Source: Pontibacterium sp964228735
GTDB taxonomy: Bacteria; Pseudomonadota; Gammaproteobacteria; Pseudomonadales; Balneatricaceae
Assembly (NCBI RefSeq): GCF_964228735.1
Contig: NZ_CAXRBQ010000007.1
Coordinates: 1-64,000, forward strand
Direction: 5' to 3'
Length of the DNA stretch: 64,000 bases
Shown here: piece after piece, positions 6,337-14,846 of the stretch
Numbering within the stretch: position 1 is the first letter of the stretch
Layout of the letters: every line of letters starts with the position of its first letter
Notes under the pieces: model-generated
What the model was told of the DNA's origin: nothing
The model's input: only the letters and a program-made list of their open reading frames with translations
Databases searched by the model: none
Translations under genes and position numbers: made by a program

Positions 6337-9077
6337 TGCGCAGTTTTCAGACAAAACTCGTGTTGCCGCTGGTGCTGCTGGTAGTCCTGATCGGGGCTTT
6401 TGTGGAGTTTTACTGGCTACCGAGTTGGCAGCAACAGGAAGTTGAAACACGCCTCACGGAGGATCGTAGCTCGCTGGAACTGCTGAGCAAGGTACTGCGG
6501 ACACCGATCATAACCGGTGATCTGGCCGCCGTTTATGATTTGCTTGATCAGCTCACCGTTGAACGTTCCCACTGGCAGAACCTGACCCTGACCCGCGAAG
6601 ACGGCCTGTTACTTTACCCTCTTTCGATACCCAACGAAGCGCTAGACGTATCCCATACACTGAAAACCGACGTACGCTTTCAGGATCAGCTGCTGGCGCA
6701 ACTTGCCCTGTCGATCAATCTGACACCCTATCTGGAAGCCGAGCGCGACCGTTTACGTATGCTGGAGCTGATTCTTTTGGCGGTGGCGCTGGCAGCGGTA
6801 TTGCTCATCGCCTGGTTGCAACGACAGCTGGTGCTGAAACCAATCGAACGTATCTCGGGTACCGCACGGCAGATTGCCAAGGGAGATTTCTATTCACCGA
6901 TTCCGGTGCATCCACCACGCAGTGGCCTGGACGACTTCTTTCATGCTTTTCGGGTGATGCGCGATTCTATCGCGGAAAAACATGAAGAGCTGAGTCAGCA
7001 GATCACCGAACGTAAAAATGCCGAGCGGCGCCTGAACGATTCCCAACGTGTGGCCCTGTTGGGGTGCTGGGAGTGGCATGCCGAGGATAACAGCTTTTGG
7101 TGTTCCGAGAGTATGTACCCGATCATGCACCTGCCGGAGCGAACCCTGGCGGACTACAAAGGCTTCTTTGCCAATATCCATCCGGCAGATGTGGGCAGCG
7201 TAAAAGCTAACTTTGACCGTATTGCCGAAGCGGGTGGCTCCTTTGATGTGGAGTTTCGCGTGAATACGGCGAACGGCCTGAAGTTTGTGCACATGATCGG
7301 TCAACACGATGACAACAGCGACCGCAGTTTTGGCACCTGTCAGGATGTTTCCGAACGTAAGGATATCGAGTCCTCTCTGCGCAAACTTTCCAGTGCCATC
7401 ACCTACAGCGGCTCGTCGGTGATGATCACTGACATCATCGGCACCATCGAATACGTTAACCCGAAATACACCGAAGCCACTGGCTACCAACTGGGTGAGT
7501 TGCTGGGGCAACAGCCGGAGATTCTGAGCCGGCAGTGGATGTCGGCCGGTAAGTACGAAACCCTGTGGCAGTCGATCCTGGCAGGTAAGAACTGGCGTGG
7601 TGAACTGCAGAGTCTGCGCCGCGACGGCACCACGTTCTGGTCGCTGGTATCGATCTCGCCGATCAAGAATGAATTCGGTGAGTTGACCCATTTTGTCATC
7701 GTGCTGGAAGACGTGTCCGAGCTGAAACAGGCCCACGCCAAGATGGAACAACTGGCGCTCTACGACGAACTGACCGGCCTGGCCAACCGCCGCCTGTTCT
7801 ACAGCAAGCTGGGTAACCTGCTGGATAAACTGGATGAGCCTGCGCAGAAAGCAAAGGGTAAAACCGGTGCGGTGATGCTGCTCGACCTGGACTACTTCAA
7901 GACCATCAACGACACCCGCGGCCACCATATAGGGGATGAGCTGTTGAAAGCGGTGGCCCGCCGTTTGCGTCATGCGCTGCATGAAGAAGATGTGGCGGCG
8001 CGTCTGGGGGGTGATGAGTTTGCCCTGCTGATCAGCCCGGTTGAAAACGAAGAGCAGGTGCTCAGTATCGCCGAACGCATCCTGGCGGCGGTTACCCGCC
8101 CGTTTAACCTGGACGATGCGGAGCTGCAGGTTACCACCAGTCTTGGGATTGCACTGGTGCCGAAGGACGGCACCGAACCGGATTCTCTGCTCAAGCATGC
8201 CGACCTGGCGATGTATCAGGCGAAGGAGATGGGGCGCAACCAGTGCCGCTTCTTCACCGAATCCCTGCATGAGCAGCTGCAGACCTACATGCGCTTTACC
8301 CGTGAGATGCCGGTTGCGCTGGAGAACGGCGAATTCCTGCTGAACTACCAGCCGCAGGTGGACCTGAAATCCGGTGAGATTATTGGCGCTGAGGCGCTGA
8401 TCCGCTGGCAGCATCCCGAGCTGGGCTTGGTACCGCCGCCGGCCTTTATCTCCGTGGCGGAGGAGACCGGCTTTATCATTCCACTGGGACGTTGGGTGGT
8501 GGCTGAGGCGTGTAAGGCACTGCGTGAGCTGAAAGCCGCCGGGCAGGGCCATATGCGGATCTCGGTGAACCTGTCGGCGCGTCAGTTCCGTGATCCGGAA
8601 CTGATCAGCATGATCAGCCAGATCCTGGCGGATGAGGGGATCTCTCCGGATCTGTTGGAGATCGAGATCACCGAAACCCTGCTGATGCATGACGTGAAGC
8701 AAGCCATTGCCACACTGGAGCAGTTGCAGGCGTTGGGTATCACCGTGGCGATCGATGACTTTGGTATCGGTTACTCTTCCTTTAACTATCTGAAAACCCT
8801 GCCGATCAACGTGCTCAAGGTGGACCGCGAATTCATCAAAGACATACCCGATCACCTGGATGATATGGAGATTACTGCGGCGATCATCTCAATGGCACAC
8901 CGCCTCAATTTGAGTGTGGTTGCCGAGGGGATTGAAACCGAAGTCCAGCGGGTGTTCCTGGAGGAGCACAACTGCGAATACGGCCAGGGTTACCTGTTCA
9001 GTCGGCCATTGCCTCTGGATCAGTTCAAAGCGCTGCTACCTGCACCGGTGGAATGTGCAACCGATACTGCTGAGTGA
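6336..9077 (+). CDS. membrane GGDEF-EAL protein with HAMP and two PAS domains
   Basis: This 913-residue protein makes or degrades cyclic di-GMP. In order: a membrane segment (about 8-28), a ~110-residue periplasmic region, a second membrane segment (about 138-160), HAMP, two PAS domains (about 235-330 and 345-465), GGDEF and EAL. The GGDEF motif is intact (ARLGGDEFALL, near residue 557). The EAL domain keeps IGAEALIRWQHP (near 685), DDFGIGYSS (near 806) and VVAEGIET, so both activities are possible. The ATG overlaps the stop of the binding-protein gene; a TTG one codon earlier is an alternative. It is likely the signalling partner of that binding protein, with the periplasmic loop as docking site (inference). 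Confidence 0.93.
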   Translation: MRSFQTKLVLPLVLLVVLIGAFVEFYWLPSWQQQEVETRLTEDRSSLELLSKVLRTPIITGDLAAVYDLLDQLTVERSHWQNLTLTREDGLLLYPLSIPNEALDVSHTLKTDVRFQDQLLAQLALSINLTPYLEAERDRLRMLELILLAVALAAVLLIAWLQRQLVLKPIERISGTARQIAKGDFYSPIPVHPPRSGLDDFFHAFRVMRDSIAEKHEELSQQITERKNAERRLNDSQRVALLGCWEWHAEDNSFWCSESMYPIMHLPERTLADYKGFFANIHPADVGSVKANFDRIAEAGGSFDVEFRVNTANGLKFVHMIGQHDDNSDRSFGTCQDVSERKDIESSLRKLSSAITYSGSSVMITDIIGTIEYVNPKYTEATGYQLGELLGQQPEILSRQWMSAGKYETLWQSILAGKNWRGELQSLRRDGTTFWSLVSISPIKNEFGELTHFVIVLEDVSELKQAHAKMEQLALYDELTGLANRRLFYSKLGNLLDKLDEPAQKAKGKTGAVMLLDLDYFKTINDTRGHHIGDELLKAVARRLRHALHEEDVAARLGGDEFALLISPVENEEQVLSIAERILAAVTRPFNLDDAELQVTTSLGIALVPKDGTEPDSLLKHADLAMYQAKEMGRNQCRFFTESLHEQLQTYMRFTREMPVALENGEFLLNYQPQVDLKSGEIIGAEALIRWQHPELGLVPPPAFISVAEETGFIIPLGRWVVAEACKALRELKAAGQGHMRISVNLSARQFRDPELISMISQILADEGISPDLLEIEITETLLMHDVKQAIATLEQLQALGITVAIDDFGIGYSSFNYLKTLPINVLKVDREFIKDIPDHLDDMEITAAIISMAHRLNLSVVAEGIETEVQRVFLEEHNCEYGQGYLFSRPLPLDQFKALLPAPVECATDTAE

Positions 9078-9090
9078 GGAAGCGTAGCCT

Positions 9091-9852
9091 GTGATCGAGT
9101 TGTTAGGCGCGGGGATTCTGGATCCTGTTACTGTGCTGCTGCTGACATTGGCAGCGGGTTTCACCTCTTTCCTGACCGCAGCGGTGGGGATTGGCGGCGG
9201 TGTGTTGCTGCTGGCGATCCTAGCCTCGGTCCTGCCGGTGGCGGCATTGATTCCGGTGCATGGCCTGGTGCAGGTCGGTTCCAACGGCAACCGGGCCTGG
9301 ATGACCCGCCAGCATCTGGATGGGCGTATGTTCCGGTACTTCGCAGTTGGCGCACTACTGGGGGCAATCGTGGCGTCCTTTGTGGTGGTGCAACTGCCAC
9401 TGCAGGTCATTCAGTTCAGTGTGGCCCTGTTTATTCTCTACCTGGTCTGGGGACCTAAACCGTCTAAGCGACAATTGTCTCGGCGCGGACGTATGCTGGC
9501 CGGTGGGGTGACCACACTGGTCTCAATGTTTGTAGGGGCGACCGGCCCGCTAGTCGCGGGTTTTGTGCACAGACAGGATTACGACAAGCTCCAGCTCACA
9601 GCGACGTTTGCCAGCTGTATGACGTTTCAGCATGTGTTGAAAATGCTGGTGTTCAGTGCCGTGGGCTTTGCCTTCTGGCAGTGGTTGCCGCTGGTGCTGT
9701 TGATGGTCGCCAGCGGTGCGGTGGGTACCTGGTTGGGGCTGAAAGCACTGCACAAGGTGTCCGGCAAGCAGTTCAAGCGCCTGTTCAGGCTGGTGGTGAG
9801 TGTGATGGCGCTGCGGCTGCTGTGGCAGGCGGGCAGCGCCTATCTGGGATAA
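9091..9852 (+). CDS. TauE/SafE-family membrane exporter
   Basis: A 253-residue integral membrane protein with a GTG start preceded by GAGG, 13 bp after the GGDEF-EAL gene and probably co-transcribed with it. It has the family's glycine-rich first repeat (GFTSFLTAAVGIGGGVLLLAIL) and a related second repeat around VSMFVGATGPLVAGFV. TauE/SafE proteins are thought to move sulfite, sulfoacetate or similar organosulfur anions across the inner membrane, but few are tested. The co-location with an anion-type binding protein suggests that the module senses and exports a related compound; this is inference. Confidence 0.88.
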   Translation: MIELLGAGILDPVTVLLLTLAAGFTSFLTAAVGIGGGVLLLAILASVLPVAALIPVHGLVQVGSNGNRAWMTRQHLDGRMFRYFAVGALLGAIVASFVVVQLPLQVIQFSVALFILYLVWGPKPSKRQLSRRGRMLAGGVTTLVSMFVGATGPLVAGFVHRQDYDKLQLTATFASCMTFQHVLKMLVFSAVGFAFWQWLPLVLLMVASGAVGTWLGLKALHKVSGKQFKRLFRLVVSVMALRLLWQAGSAYLG

Positions 9853-9864
9853 GATCCGGTTGGA

Positions 9865-10275
9865 TCAGATCAGGTGTTTGCTGAGCAGCAACAGGCGGAC
9901 ACGGTCAGCGATCTCTGTTTCCAGATGCGGCAGATCATCGATGCTGGTCACCTGTGGGAAGTCCCAGCGGATGTGTTCCGAGTCGCTGGTCAGAGACGCC
10001 GGGAAGGCGTGGGATTTGTCACACAGGGTTACTACCAGGTCGAAACTCTTACCTTCCTTTTCACGCAACGGCGTGCATTCCAATGGGTAGTCCTTACCCA
10101 TCAGGTCGTTAGCCCAACTCTGGATCACGTTTGGCACAGAGGTCGGTTCAGGACCGGCACTGCTGGCGGCCACTTTACCCTGGCCCAGTTTGGTTGCCAG
10201 GACTTCAGCCAGCTGCGAGCGTACTCCGTTATGACGGCAGATAAACAAAACATTCAGACTATCTAATTCAGTCAT
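9865..10275 (-). CDS. ArsC / low-molecular-weight tyrosine phosphatase-like protein
   Basis: The 136-residue protein has the phosphate-binding loop C-X5-R-S as CRHNGVRS near residue 13, in the context LNVLFICRHNGVRSQLAEV, typical of the LMW-PTP/arsenate reductase fold. A second cysteine lies in DLVVTLCDKS, the place of the resolving cysteine in thioredoxin-linked ArsC. The third cysteine expected a few residues later (NCP in Bacillus ArsC) is not present. A clear AGGAG lies upstream of the ATG at 10275. It converges with the TauE gene 12 bp away and lies downstream of ilvD, separated from it by a terminator. It could be a phosphatase, an arsenate reductase of altered mechanism or a regulatory binding protein. 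Confidence 0.8.
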   Translation of the reverse strand: MTELDSLNVLFICRHNGVRSQLAEVLATKLGQGKVAASSAGPEPTSVPNVIQSWANDLMGKDYPLECTPLREKEGKSFDLVVTLCDKSHAFPASLTSDSEHIRWDFPQVTSIDDLPHLETEIADRVRLLLLSKHLI

Positions 10276-10349
10276 AGGTGAAACTCCTCAAGCGCTAACT
10301 GACTGTTTTTCTTAAAGATCATAGCGTATCGATTAAGAATGCAAAGACA

Positions 10350-10403
10350 AAAAACACCGTGTCACGAAAATGTAATGAAACATGGTCGTAACACGGTGTT
10401 TTT
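10350..10403 (-). terminator. hairpin terminator downstream of ilvD
   Basis: A 13-bp perfect inverted repeat (AAAAACACCGTGT at 10350-10362 and ACACGGTGTTTTT at 10391-10403) encloses a 28-nt loop. Read on the minus strand it ends in a T-run just after the ilvD stop codon, as expected of an intrinsic terminator, although the loop is long. Confidence 0.75.
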
Positions 10404-10433
10404 ATGGGGAACGCGTAAACCCTAAGGGCTGGA

Positions 10434-12266
10434 TCAGTCCAGCTGGCTCAGGTCGCGTACGGCACCTTTGTCGGCAGAGGTTGCCAGCTTGGCGTAGGCT
10501 TTCAGTGCGGCCGAGACCTTACGTGGGCGATCTTCAACCGGTTTCCAGCCCAGCTTGTCCTGCTCTGCGCGGCGTGCCGCCAGCTCTTCGTCGGACAGCA
10601 GTACGTCGATGGTGCGGTTCGGGATGTCGATGCGGATCATGTCGCCGTTGCGAACCAGACCGATTGCACCACCTGCCGCCGCTTCCGGAGACACGTGACC
10701 AATCGACAGACCGGAGGTACCGCCGGAGAAACGGCCGTCGGTCAGCAGGGCACACTCTTTACCCAGGCCTTTGGACTTGATGTAAGAGGTAGGGTACAGC
10801 ATCTCCTGCATACCCGGGCCACCACGTGGGCCTTCGTAACGTACGATCACCACGTCGCCTGCTTTCACCTTGTCGTCCAGGATGTTGGCAACTGCCTCGT
10901 CCTGGGATTCGGTGATGTGCGCAGGGCCTTCGAACACCAGGATGGACTCGTCCACACCGGCAGACTTAACCACACAACCGTCCAGCGCGATGTTACCGCG
11001 CAGTACCGCCAGACCACCTTCCAGAGAGAAGGCGTGTTCCAGGGAGCGGATGCAGCCGTTTTCACGGTCGCCGTCCAGGGTCGGCCAGCGTGTTGCCTGG
11101 CTGAAGGCTACCTGAGTTGGGATACCGGCAGGACCTGCTTTGTAGAACTCCATCACGGCTTCGGATGGGTTGCGCATGATGTCCCACTCGTCCAGCGCGT
11201 CTTTCATGGTTGGCGCGTGTACAGTTGGTACGTCGGTGTGCAGTTTACCGGCACGGTCCAGCTCGCCCAGGATACCCATGATGCCACCGGCACGGTGTAC
11301 GTCTTCGATGTGGTATTTCGGGGTGTTTGGTGCCACTTTACACAGCTGAGGAACCACGCGGGACATACGGTCGATGTCGTCCATGGTGAATTCGATCTCA
11401 GCTTCCTGGGCAATCGCCAGCAGGTGCAGAATGGTGTTGGTGGATCCGCCCATGGCGATATCCAGGGTGATGGCGTTTTCGAACGCCTTGAAGCCTACGG
11501 AGCGTGGCAGTACGCGCTCGTCTTCCTCTTCGTAGTACTTCTTCGCCATCTCAACGATGGAGCGACCGGCGCGCAGGAACAGCTGTTCGCGGTCGGCGTG
11601 AGTCGCCACCACGGTGCCGTTACCCGGCAGGGCCAGACCCAGTGCTTCGGCCAGGCAGTTCATGGAGTTCGCGGTAAACATACCGGAGCAGGAACCACAG
11701 GTTGGGCATGCAGAACGTTCAACTTCGTCAACCAGCTCGTCGGATGCGTTCGGATCGGCTGCCAGTACCATGGCATCTACCAGATCCAGCTTGTGCTCGG
11801 ACAGCTTGGTTTTACCCGCTTCCATCGGACCGCCGGAAACGAAGATAACAGGAATATTGAGGCGCATCGCCGCCATCAGCATCCCCGGTGTGATTTTGTC
11901 ACAGTTGGAGATGCAGACCAGCGCGTCGGCACAATGGGCATTTACCATGTACTCAACGGAGTCCGCGATGATGTCACGGGAAGGCAAGGAGTAAAGCATG
12001 CCGTCGTGACCCATTGCGATGCCATCATCGACCGCAATGGTGTTGAATTCTTTTGCCACACCGCCAGCTTTCTCGATTTCACGAGCGACCAACTGACCCA
12101 TGTCTTTCAAGTGCACGTGACCTGGAACGAACTGGGTGAAAGAGTTGGCAACGGCGATGATCGGCTTGTGGAAGTCATCGTCCTTCATACCGGTAGCACG
12201 CCACAGCGCGCGGGCACCCGCCATGTTGCGACCTGCGGTAGAGGTCTTGGAGCGATATTGAGGCAT
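10434..12266 (-). CDS. ilvD: dihydroxy-acid dehydratase IlvD
   Basis: IlvD converts 2,3-dihydroxy-isovalerate and 2,3-dihydroxy-3-methylvalerate to the 2-keto acids in valine and isoleucine synthesis. The 610-residue protein starts at MPQYRSKTSTAGRNMAGARA, with AAGGAT upstream, and its length fits the family. Iron-sulfur cysteines are visible in ISNCDKITPGML and ACPTCGSCSGMFTANSMNCL, and the C-terminal signature LTDGRFSGGTSGLSIGHVSP is intact. An open frame extends to 12476, but this extension overlaps the divergent ald gene and is not conserved. The branched-chain transaminase ilvE is encoded far away at 29-30 kb. Confidence 0.97.
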   Translation of the reverse strand: MPQYRSKTSTAGRNMAGARALWRATGMKDDDFHKPIIAVANSFTQFVPGHVHLKDMGQLVAREIEKAGGVAKEFNTIAVDDGIAMGHDGMLYSLPSRDIIADSVEYMVNAHCADALVCISNCDKITPGMLMAAMRLNIPVIFVSGGPMEAGKTKLSEHKLDLVDAMVLAADPNASDELVDEVERSACPTCGSCSGMFTANSMNCLAEALGLALPGNGTVVATHADREQLFLRAGRSIVEMAKKYYEEEDERVLPRSVGFKAFENAITLDIAMGGSTNTILHLLAIAQEAEIEFTMDDIDRMSRVVPQLCKVAPNTPKYHIEDVHRAGGIMGILGELDRAGKLHTDVPTVHAPTMKDALDEWDIMRNPSEAVMEFYKAGPAGIPTQVAFSQATRWPTLDGDRENGCIRSLEHAFSLEGGLAVLRGNIALDGCVVKSAGVDESILVFEGPAHITESQDEAVANILDDKVKAGDVVIVRYEGPRGGPGMQEMLYPTSYIKSKGLGKECALLTDGRFSGGTSGLSIGHVSPEAAAGGAIGLVRNGDMIRIDIPNRTIDVLLSDEELAARRAEQDKLGWKPVEDRPRKVSAALKAYAKLATSADKGAVRDLSQLD

Positions 12267-12404
12267 GAAAAGATCCTTCAGGCTGTTTCTTGTGTCATTG
12301 AGGCGATCAGTATACCAGAACTGTTGAATATCTGATCTCCCAGAGTGTTCTACACTGTAAGACTGTATCCCTGATGACTTAATTTCATGGAGTGGAGGTT
12401 GGTT

Positions 12405-13532
12405 ATGCTGATTGGTATCCCGAAAGAGATCAAAGTGCATGAATACCGGGTGGGACTGACCCCCATGGGCGTGCATGAATTAGTCAACCAGGGGCATCAG
12501 GTGCTGGTTGAGTCCTTTGCCGGTATGGGCATCGGTTATCTCGATGAAGACTACGCCAAAGCGGGTGCATCGATCATCGGCTCTGCCGAGGAGCTCTACC
12601 TCAACTCCGAGATGATCATCAAAGTGAAGGAACCGCAGCCACGTGAGTGCAACCTGCTCTCCGAGGGACAAACTCTTTTTGCCTATCTCCACCTGGCCGC
12701 CGGCCGGCAGCTGACCGAGGCGTTGATGCAGTCGGGTTGCACCGCCATCGCTTTTGAAACAGTCACCAGCCCCGGCGGTGGTTTGCCGTTGTTGGCACCA
12801 ATGAGTGAAGTGGCGGGGCGCATGTCGATCCAGGCCGGCGCGCACTGTCTGGAGAAAGCACAGAGTGGCAAAGGGGTGTTGCTGGGCGGTGTGCCCGGTG
12901 TGCCGCCGGCAAAAGTGGTGGTGATCGGTGGCGGTGTCGTGGGCGAGAATGCTGCCCGCATGGCGCTGGGGCTCGGTGCCCAGGTCACCATCATCGATCG
13001 TTCCGTACCGCGCCTGAAACAGCTGGATGCCCAGTTTGATGGCCGTCTGCAGACACTCTATTCCACGCAGGACAATATTGAAGCGGCAGTTCTGTCTGCT
13101 GATCTGATTGTAGGTGCAGTATTAATACCAGGTGCCGCCGCGCCTAAGTTGGTAACCCGCGACATGGTGGCGCAGATGAAACCCGGCACGGTGATGGTGG
13201 ACGTGGCGATCGACCAAGGGGGCTGCTTTGAGACCAGCCGCCCAACCACCCATCAGGACCCGATCTACGAGGTGGACCATGTGGTGCACTATTGTGTCGC
13301 CAATATGCCCGGGGCGGTTGCGAAAACTTCGGCTCAGGCGCTGGAAAACGTGACCTTGCCATATGCCCAAGCATTGGCGTCGAAGGGCTGGATGGGTGCG
13401 ATGGGGGAAGATCCGCACCTGGCAAATGGACTGAATATCCACAGAGGACAGGTAGCCTGCCAGGGTGTTGCAGAAGCATTCGGATTGCCTCTCATACCAA
13501 TGGAGAAGATCCTCCGTAATCACAAGGCTTGA
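12405..13532 (+). CDS. ald: alanine dehydrogenase
   Basis: NAD-dependent L-alanine dehydrogenase, interconverting alanine and pyruvate plus ammonia. The 375-residue protein starts MLIGIPKEIKVHEYRVGLTP, with GGAGG seven bases upstream; an in-frame ATG at 12387 has no such site. Substrate and catalytic residues are present in KVKEPQ and LHLAAGRQ, and the nucleotide-binding motif is VIGGGVVGENAARMA. It is divergent from ilvD across a 138-bp spacer that should carry both promoters, so the two genes may respond together to amino-acid supply (inference). Confidence 0.96.
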   Translation: MLIGIPKEIKVHEYRVGLTPMGVHELVNQGHQVLVESFAGMGIGYLDEDYAKAGASIIGSAEELYLNSEMIIKVKEPQPRECNLLSEGQTLFAYLHLAAGRQLTEALMQSGCTAIAFETVTSPGGGLPLLAPMSEVAGRMSIQAGAHCLEKAQSGKGVLLGGVPGVPPAKVVVIGGGVVGENAARMALGLGAQVTIIDRSVPRLKQLDAQFDGRLQTLYSTQDNIEAAVLSADLIVGAVLIPGAAAPKLVTRDMVAQMKPGTVMVDVAIDQGGCFETSRPTTHQDPIYEVDHVVHYCVANMPGAVAKTSAQALENVTLPYAQALASKGWMGAMGEDPHLANGLNIHRGQVACQGVAEAFGLPLIPMEKILRNHKA

Positions 13533-13584
13533 TTGCGACCCGTCGATCAGGGAGGCTATGGGGCTCTGAACTTGGGAGAGCACC

Positions 13585-13836
13585 ATGTCCTCGATTGATA
13601 AGAAAAAAATCCGTTCCGATATCTGGATCCAGCGCCTGATGAAAACCGGTATTCCGGTGGCTATCGTGGCGATCCTCAGCCTATGGCTTGGCTGGTGGCT
13701 GAAAGAGCCTGCCTTGGGTCAGGTATTCATCGTGACCGCCTCCATCGCACTGGTCCTGGGCCTGATCTATAACGTCCGTTTTGTCATGCTCTCCGTCCGG
13801 CAGCTGAAAGAGCAGCAGAAAAAAGACGACAAATGA
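13585..13836 (+). CDS. small two-helix membrane protein, unknown function
   Basis: The 83-residue protein has a charged N-terminus (MSSIDKKKIRSDIWIQRLMK), two hydrophobic stretches (about 22-40 and 46-68) and a lysine-rich tail (KEQQKKDDK). It overlaps the Crp/Fnr regulator gene by 4 bp (ATGA), so the two are translationally coupled. I do not recognise the family. It may work with the neighbouring regulator or with the DUF2892 membrane protein downstream. Confidence 0.7.
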   Translation: MSSIDKKKIRSDIWIQRLMKTGIPVAIVAILSLWLGWWLKEPALGQVFIVTASIALVLGLIYNVRFVMLSVRQLKEQQKKDDK

Positions 13837-14489
13837 GCGATCAGGAGCTGACCTCTAGCTACCCGGAACTGTCCGGTCTGGACGATGCGGGAAAGGCGCT
13901 GCTGGTGCAGGCCCATCGGGTAGAGCTGCCGGCGGGTACGGTGATCTTTCGACACGGTGATCGCTGTGATCACTTTGTCATGCTCGTTTCCGGTCACGTC
14001 AAAGTGGTAGCTCGGTCGCCAGCAGGTCGTGAGCTCCTGCTCTACCGCATTAACCATCAGGGCACCTGTGTGCTGACTACATCCTGTCTTTTGGGCAACG
14101 AACACTATCCTGCGGAAGGGATCGCCGAAACGGACGTGGTTGCCTACCTTCTGCCACGCAGTGTTTTTCAACAGGCGCTGGACCAGTCCTCGGCCCTACG
14201 TGCCTTTATCTTTGATTCCTATGCCGCACGCCTGGCCGGTTTGATCCACTTGGTGCAGGCGGTCTCCTTTGAAAGCGTGGAGCAGCGAATTATCGGCCAC
14301 TTGCTACAACGTGCTGATGACAGCGGCGTTGTAAAAGAGTCGCACCAACTGATCGCCGATGAATTGGGTACCGCACGTGAAGTGGTGAGCCGCAAGCTTC
14401 AGATGCTGGCTCAGCAAGGGCTACTGGAGCTGGGTCGGGGTAAGGTGATTTTGCTGGATACCGAGGGACTAAAAAACTTTTCCGCCTGA
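13833..14489 (+). CDS. Crp/Fnr-family transcriptional regulator
   Basis: The 218-residue protein has an N-terminal cyclic-nucleotide-binding-like beta barrel (about 20-130, with VELPAGTVIFRHGDRCDHFVMLVSGHVKV), a dimer helix, and a C-terminal winged helix. The recognition segment is SHQLIADELGTAREVVSRKL. There is no N-terminal four-cysteine cluster of the FNR type, so oxygen sensing by a 4Fe-4S cluster is unlikely; effector unknown. Cysteines at CDHF and TTSC could be redox active. It is coupled to an upstream small membrane protein and followed by a DUF2892 gene that may be its target. Confidence 0.88.
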   Translation: MSDQELTSSYPELSGLDDAGKALLVQAHRVELPAGTVIFRHGDRCDHFVMLVSGHVKVVARSPAGRELLLYRINHQGTCVLTTSCLLGNEHYPAEGIAETDVVAYLLPRSVFQQALDQSSALRAFIFDSYAARLAGLIHLVQAVSFESVEQRIIGHLLQRADDSGVVKESHQLIADELGTAREVVSRKLQMLAQQGLLELGRGKVILLDTEGLKNFSA

Positions 14490-14491
14490 GG

Positions 14492-14505
14492 TTGACCTTA
14501 TGTAA
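14492..14505 (+). promoter_or_regulatory. weak Crp/Fnr-type operator candidate
   Basis: TTGAC-CTTA-TGTAA, immediately after the regulator gene and about 85-95 bp before the DUF2892 start, fits the 5+4+5 Fnr layout (TTGAT-N4-ATCAA) in the first half but poorly in the second. It is listed because of its position between regulator and candidate target. Confidence 0.25.
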
Positions 14506-14588
14506 CCAAAGTCACAGAACAGGCCTGACGGTCGCGGGATACTGATCCCAACAAGCAGATATTTCGCTGATTACGTTAGGAGATCGTC

Positions 14589-14783
14589 ATGGAAAAGAAC
14601 ATTGGTAACCTCGACAAAATTATCCGTGTCCTGGTTGGACTGGTCCTGATCGCACTGGTTTTTGTTGGTCCACAGACTGCCTGGGGCTGGATTGGTGTAC
14701 CGGTTATTCTGATCGCTTTTTTTGGCTGGTGCCCGCTGTACAAGGTGTTGGGTGTGAGCACCTGCAAGCGCTGCGAAAGCTGA
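14589..14783 (+). CDS. DUF2892 small membrane protein
   Basis: The 64-residue protein matches the DUF2892 (YgaP-type membrane) family: MEKNIGNLDKIIRVLVGL at the start, two hydrophobic helices, and the conserved WCPLYKVLGVSTCK end. In other bacteria such domains sit beside or fused to rhodanese domains and Crp/Fnr or ArsR regulators and are linked to sulfur metabolism, though the function is unproven. An AGGAG lies upstream, and a strong terminator follows 28 bp downstream. Confidence 0.88.
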   Translation: MEKNIGNLDKIIRVLVGLVLIALVFVGPQTAWGWIGVPVILIAFFGWCPLYKVLGVSTCKRCES

Positions 14784-14810
14784 CCCGCGAACAGATTCCC
14801 GCCTAATATT

Positions 14811-14845
14811 AAAAAACGCTGCACAGTTCGTGCGGCGTTTTTTTT
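14811..14845 (+). terminator. intrinsic terminator after the DUF2892 gene
   Basis: The stem CGCTGCAC / GTGCGGCG with one G-T wobble, flanked by a run of six A and a run of eight T, forms a classical bidirectional rho-independent terminator with a 5-nt loop. Confidence 0.9.
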
Positions 14846-14846
14846 C

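Noticed and set aside
6894..8855. 653-codon open frame antisense to the GGDEF-EAL gene
   Set aside because: The plus strand encodes intact PAS, GGDEF and EAL motifs; the minus-strand translation is glutamine/histidine-rich with no recognisable domain, a usual shadow of GC-rich third positions.
10695..12335. 546-codon open frame antisense to ilvD
   Set aside because: It overlaps a complete, well-conserved ilvD and has no domain or ribosome-binding site that I can recognise.
12267..12476. N-terminal extension of ilvD up to 12476
   Set aside because: The extension crosses the ald start region and is not conserved; the ATG at 12266 has a ribosome-binding site and gives the usual IlvD length.
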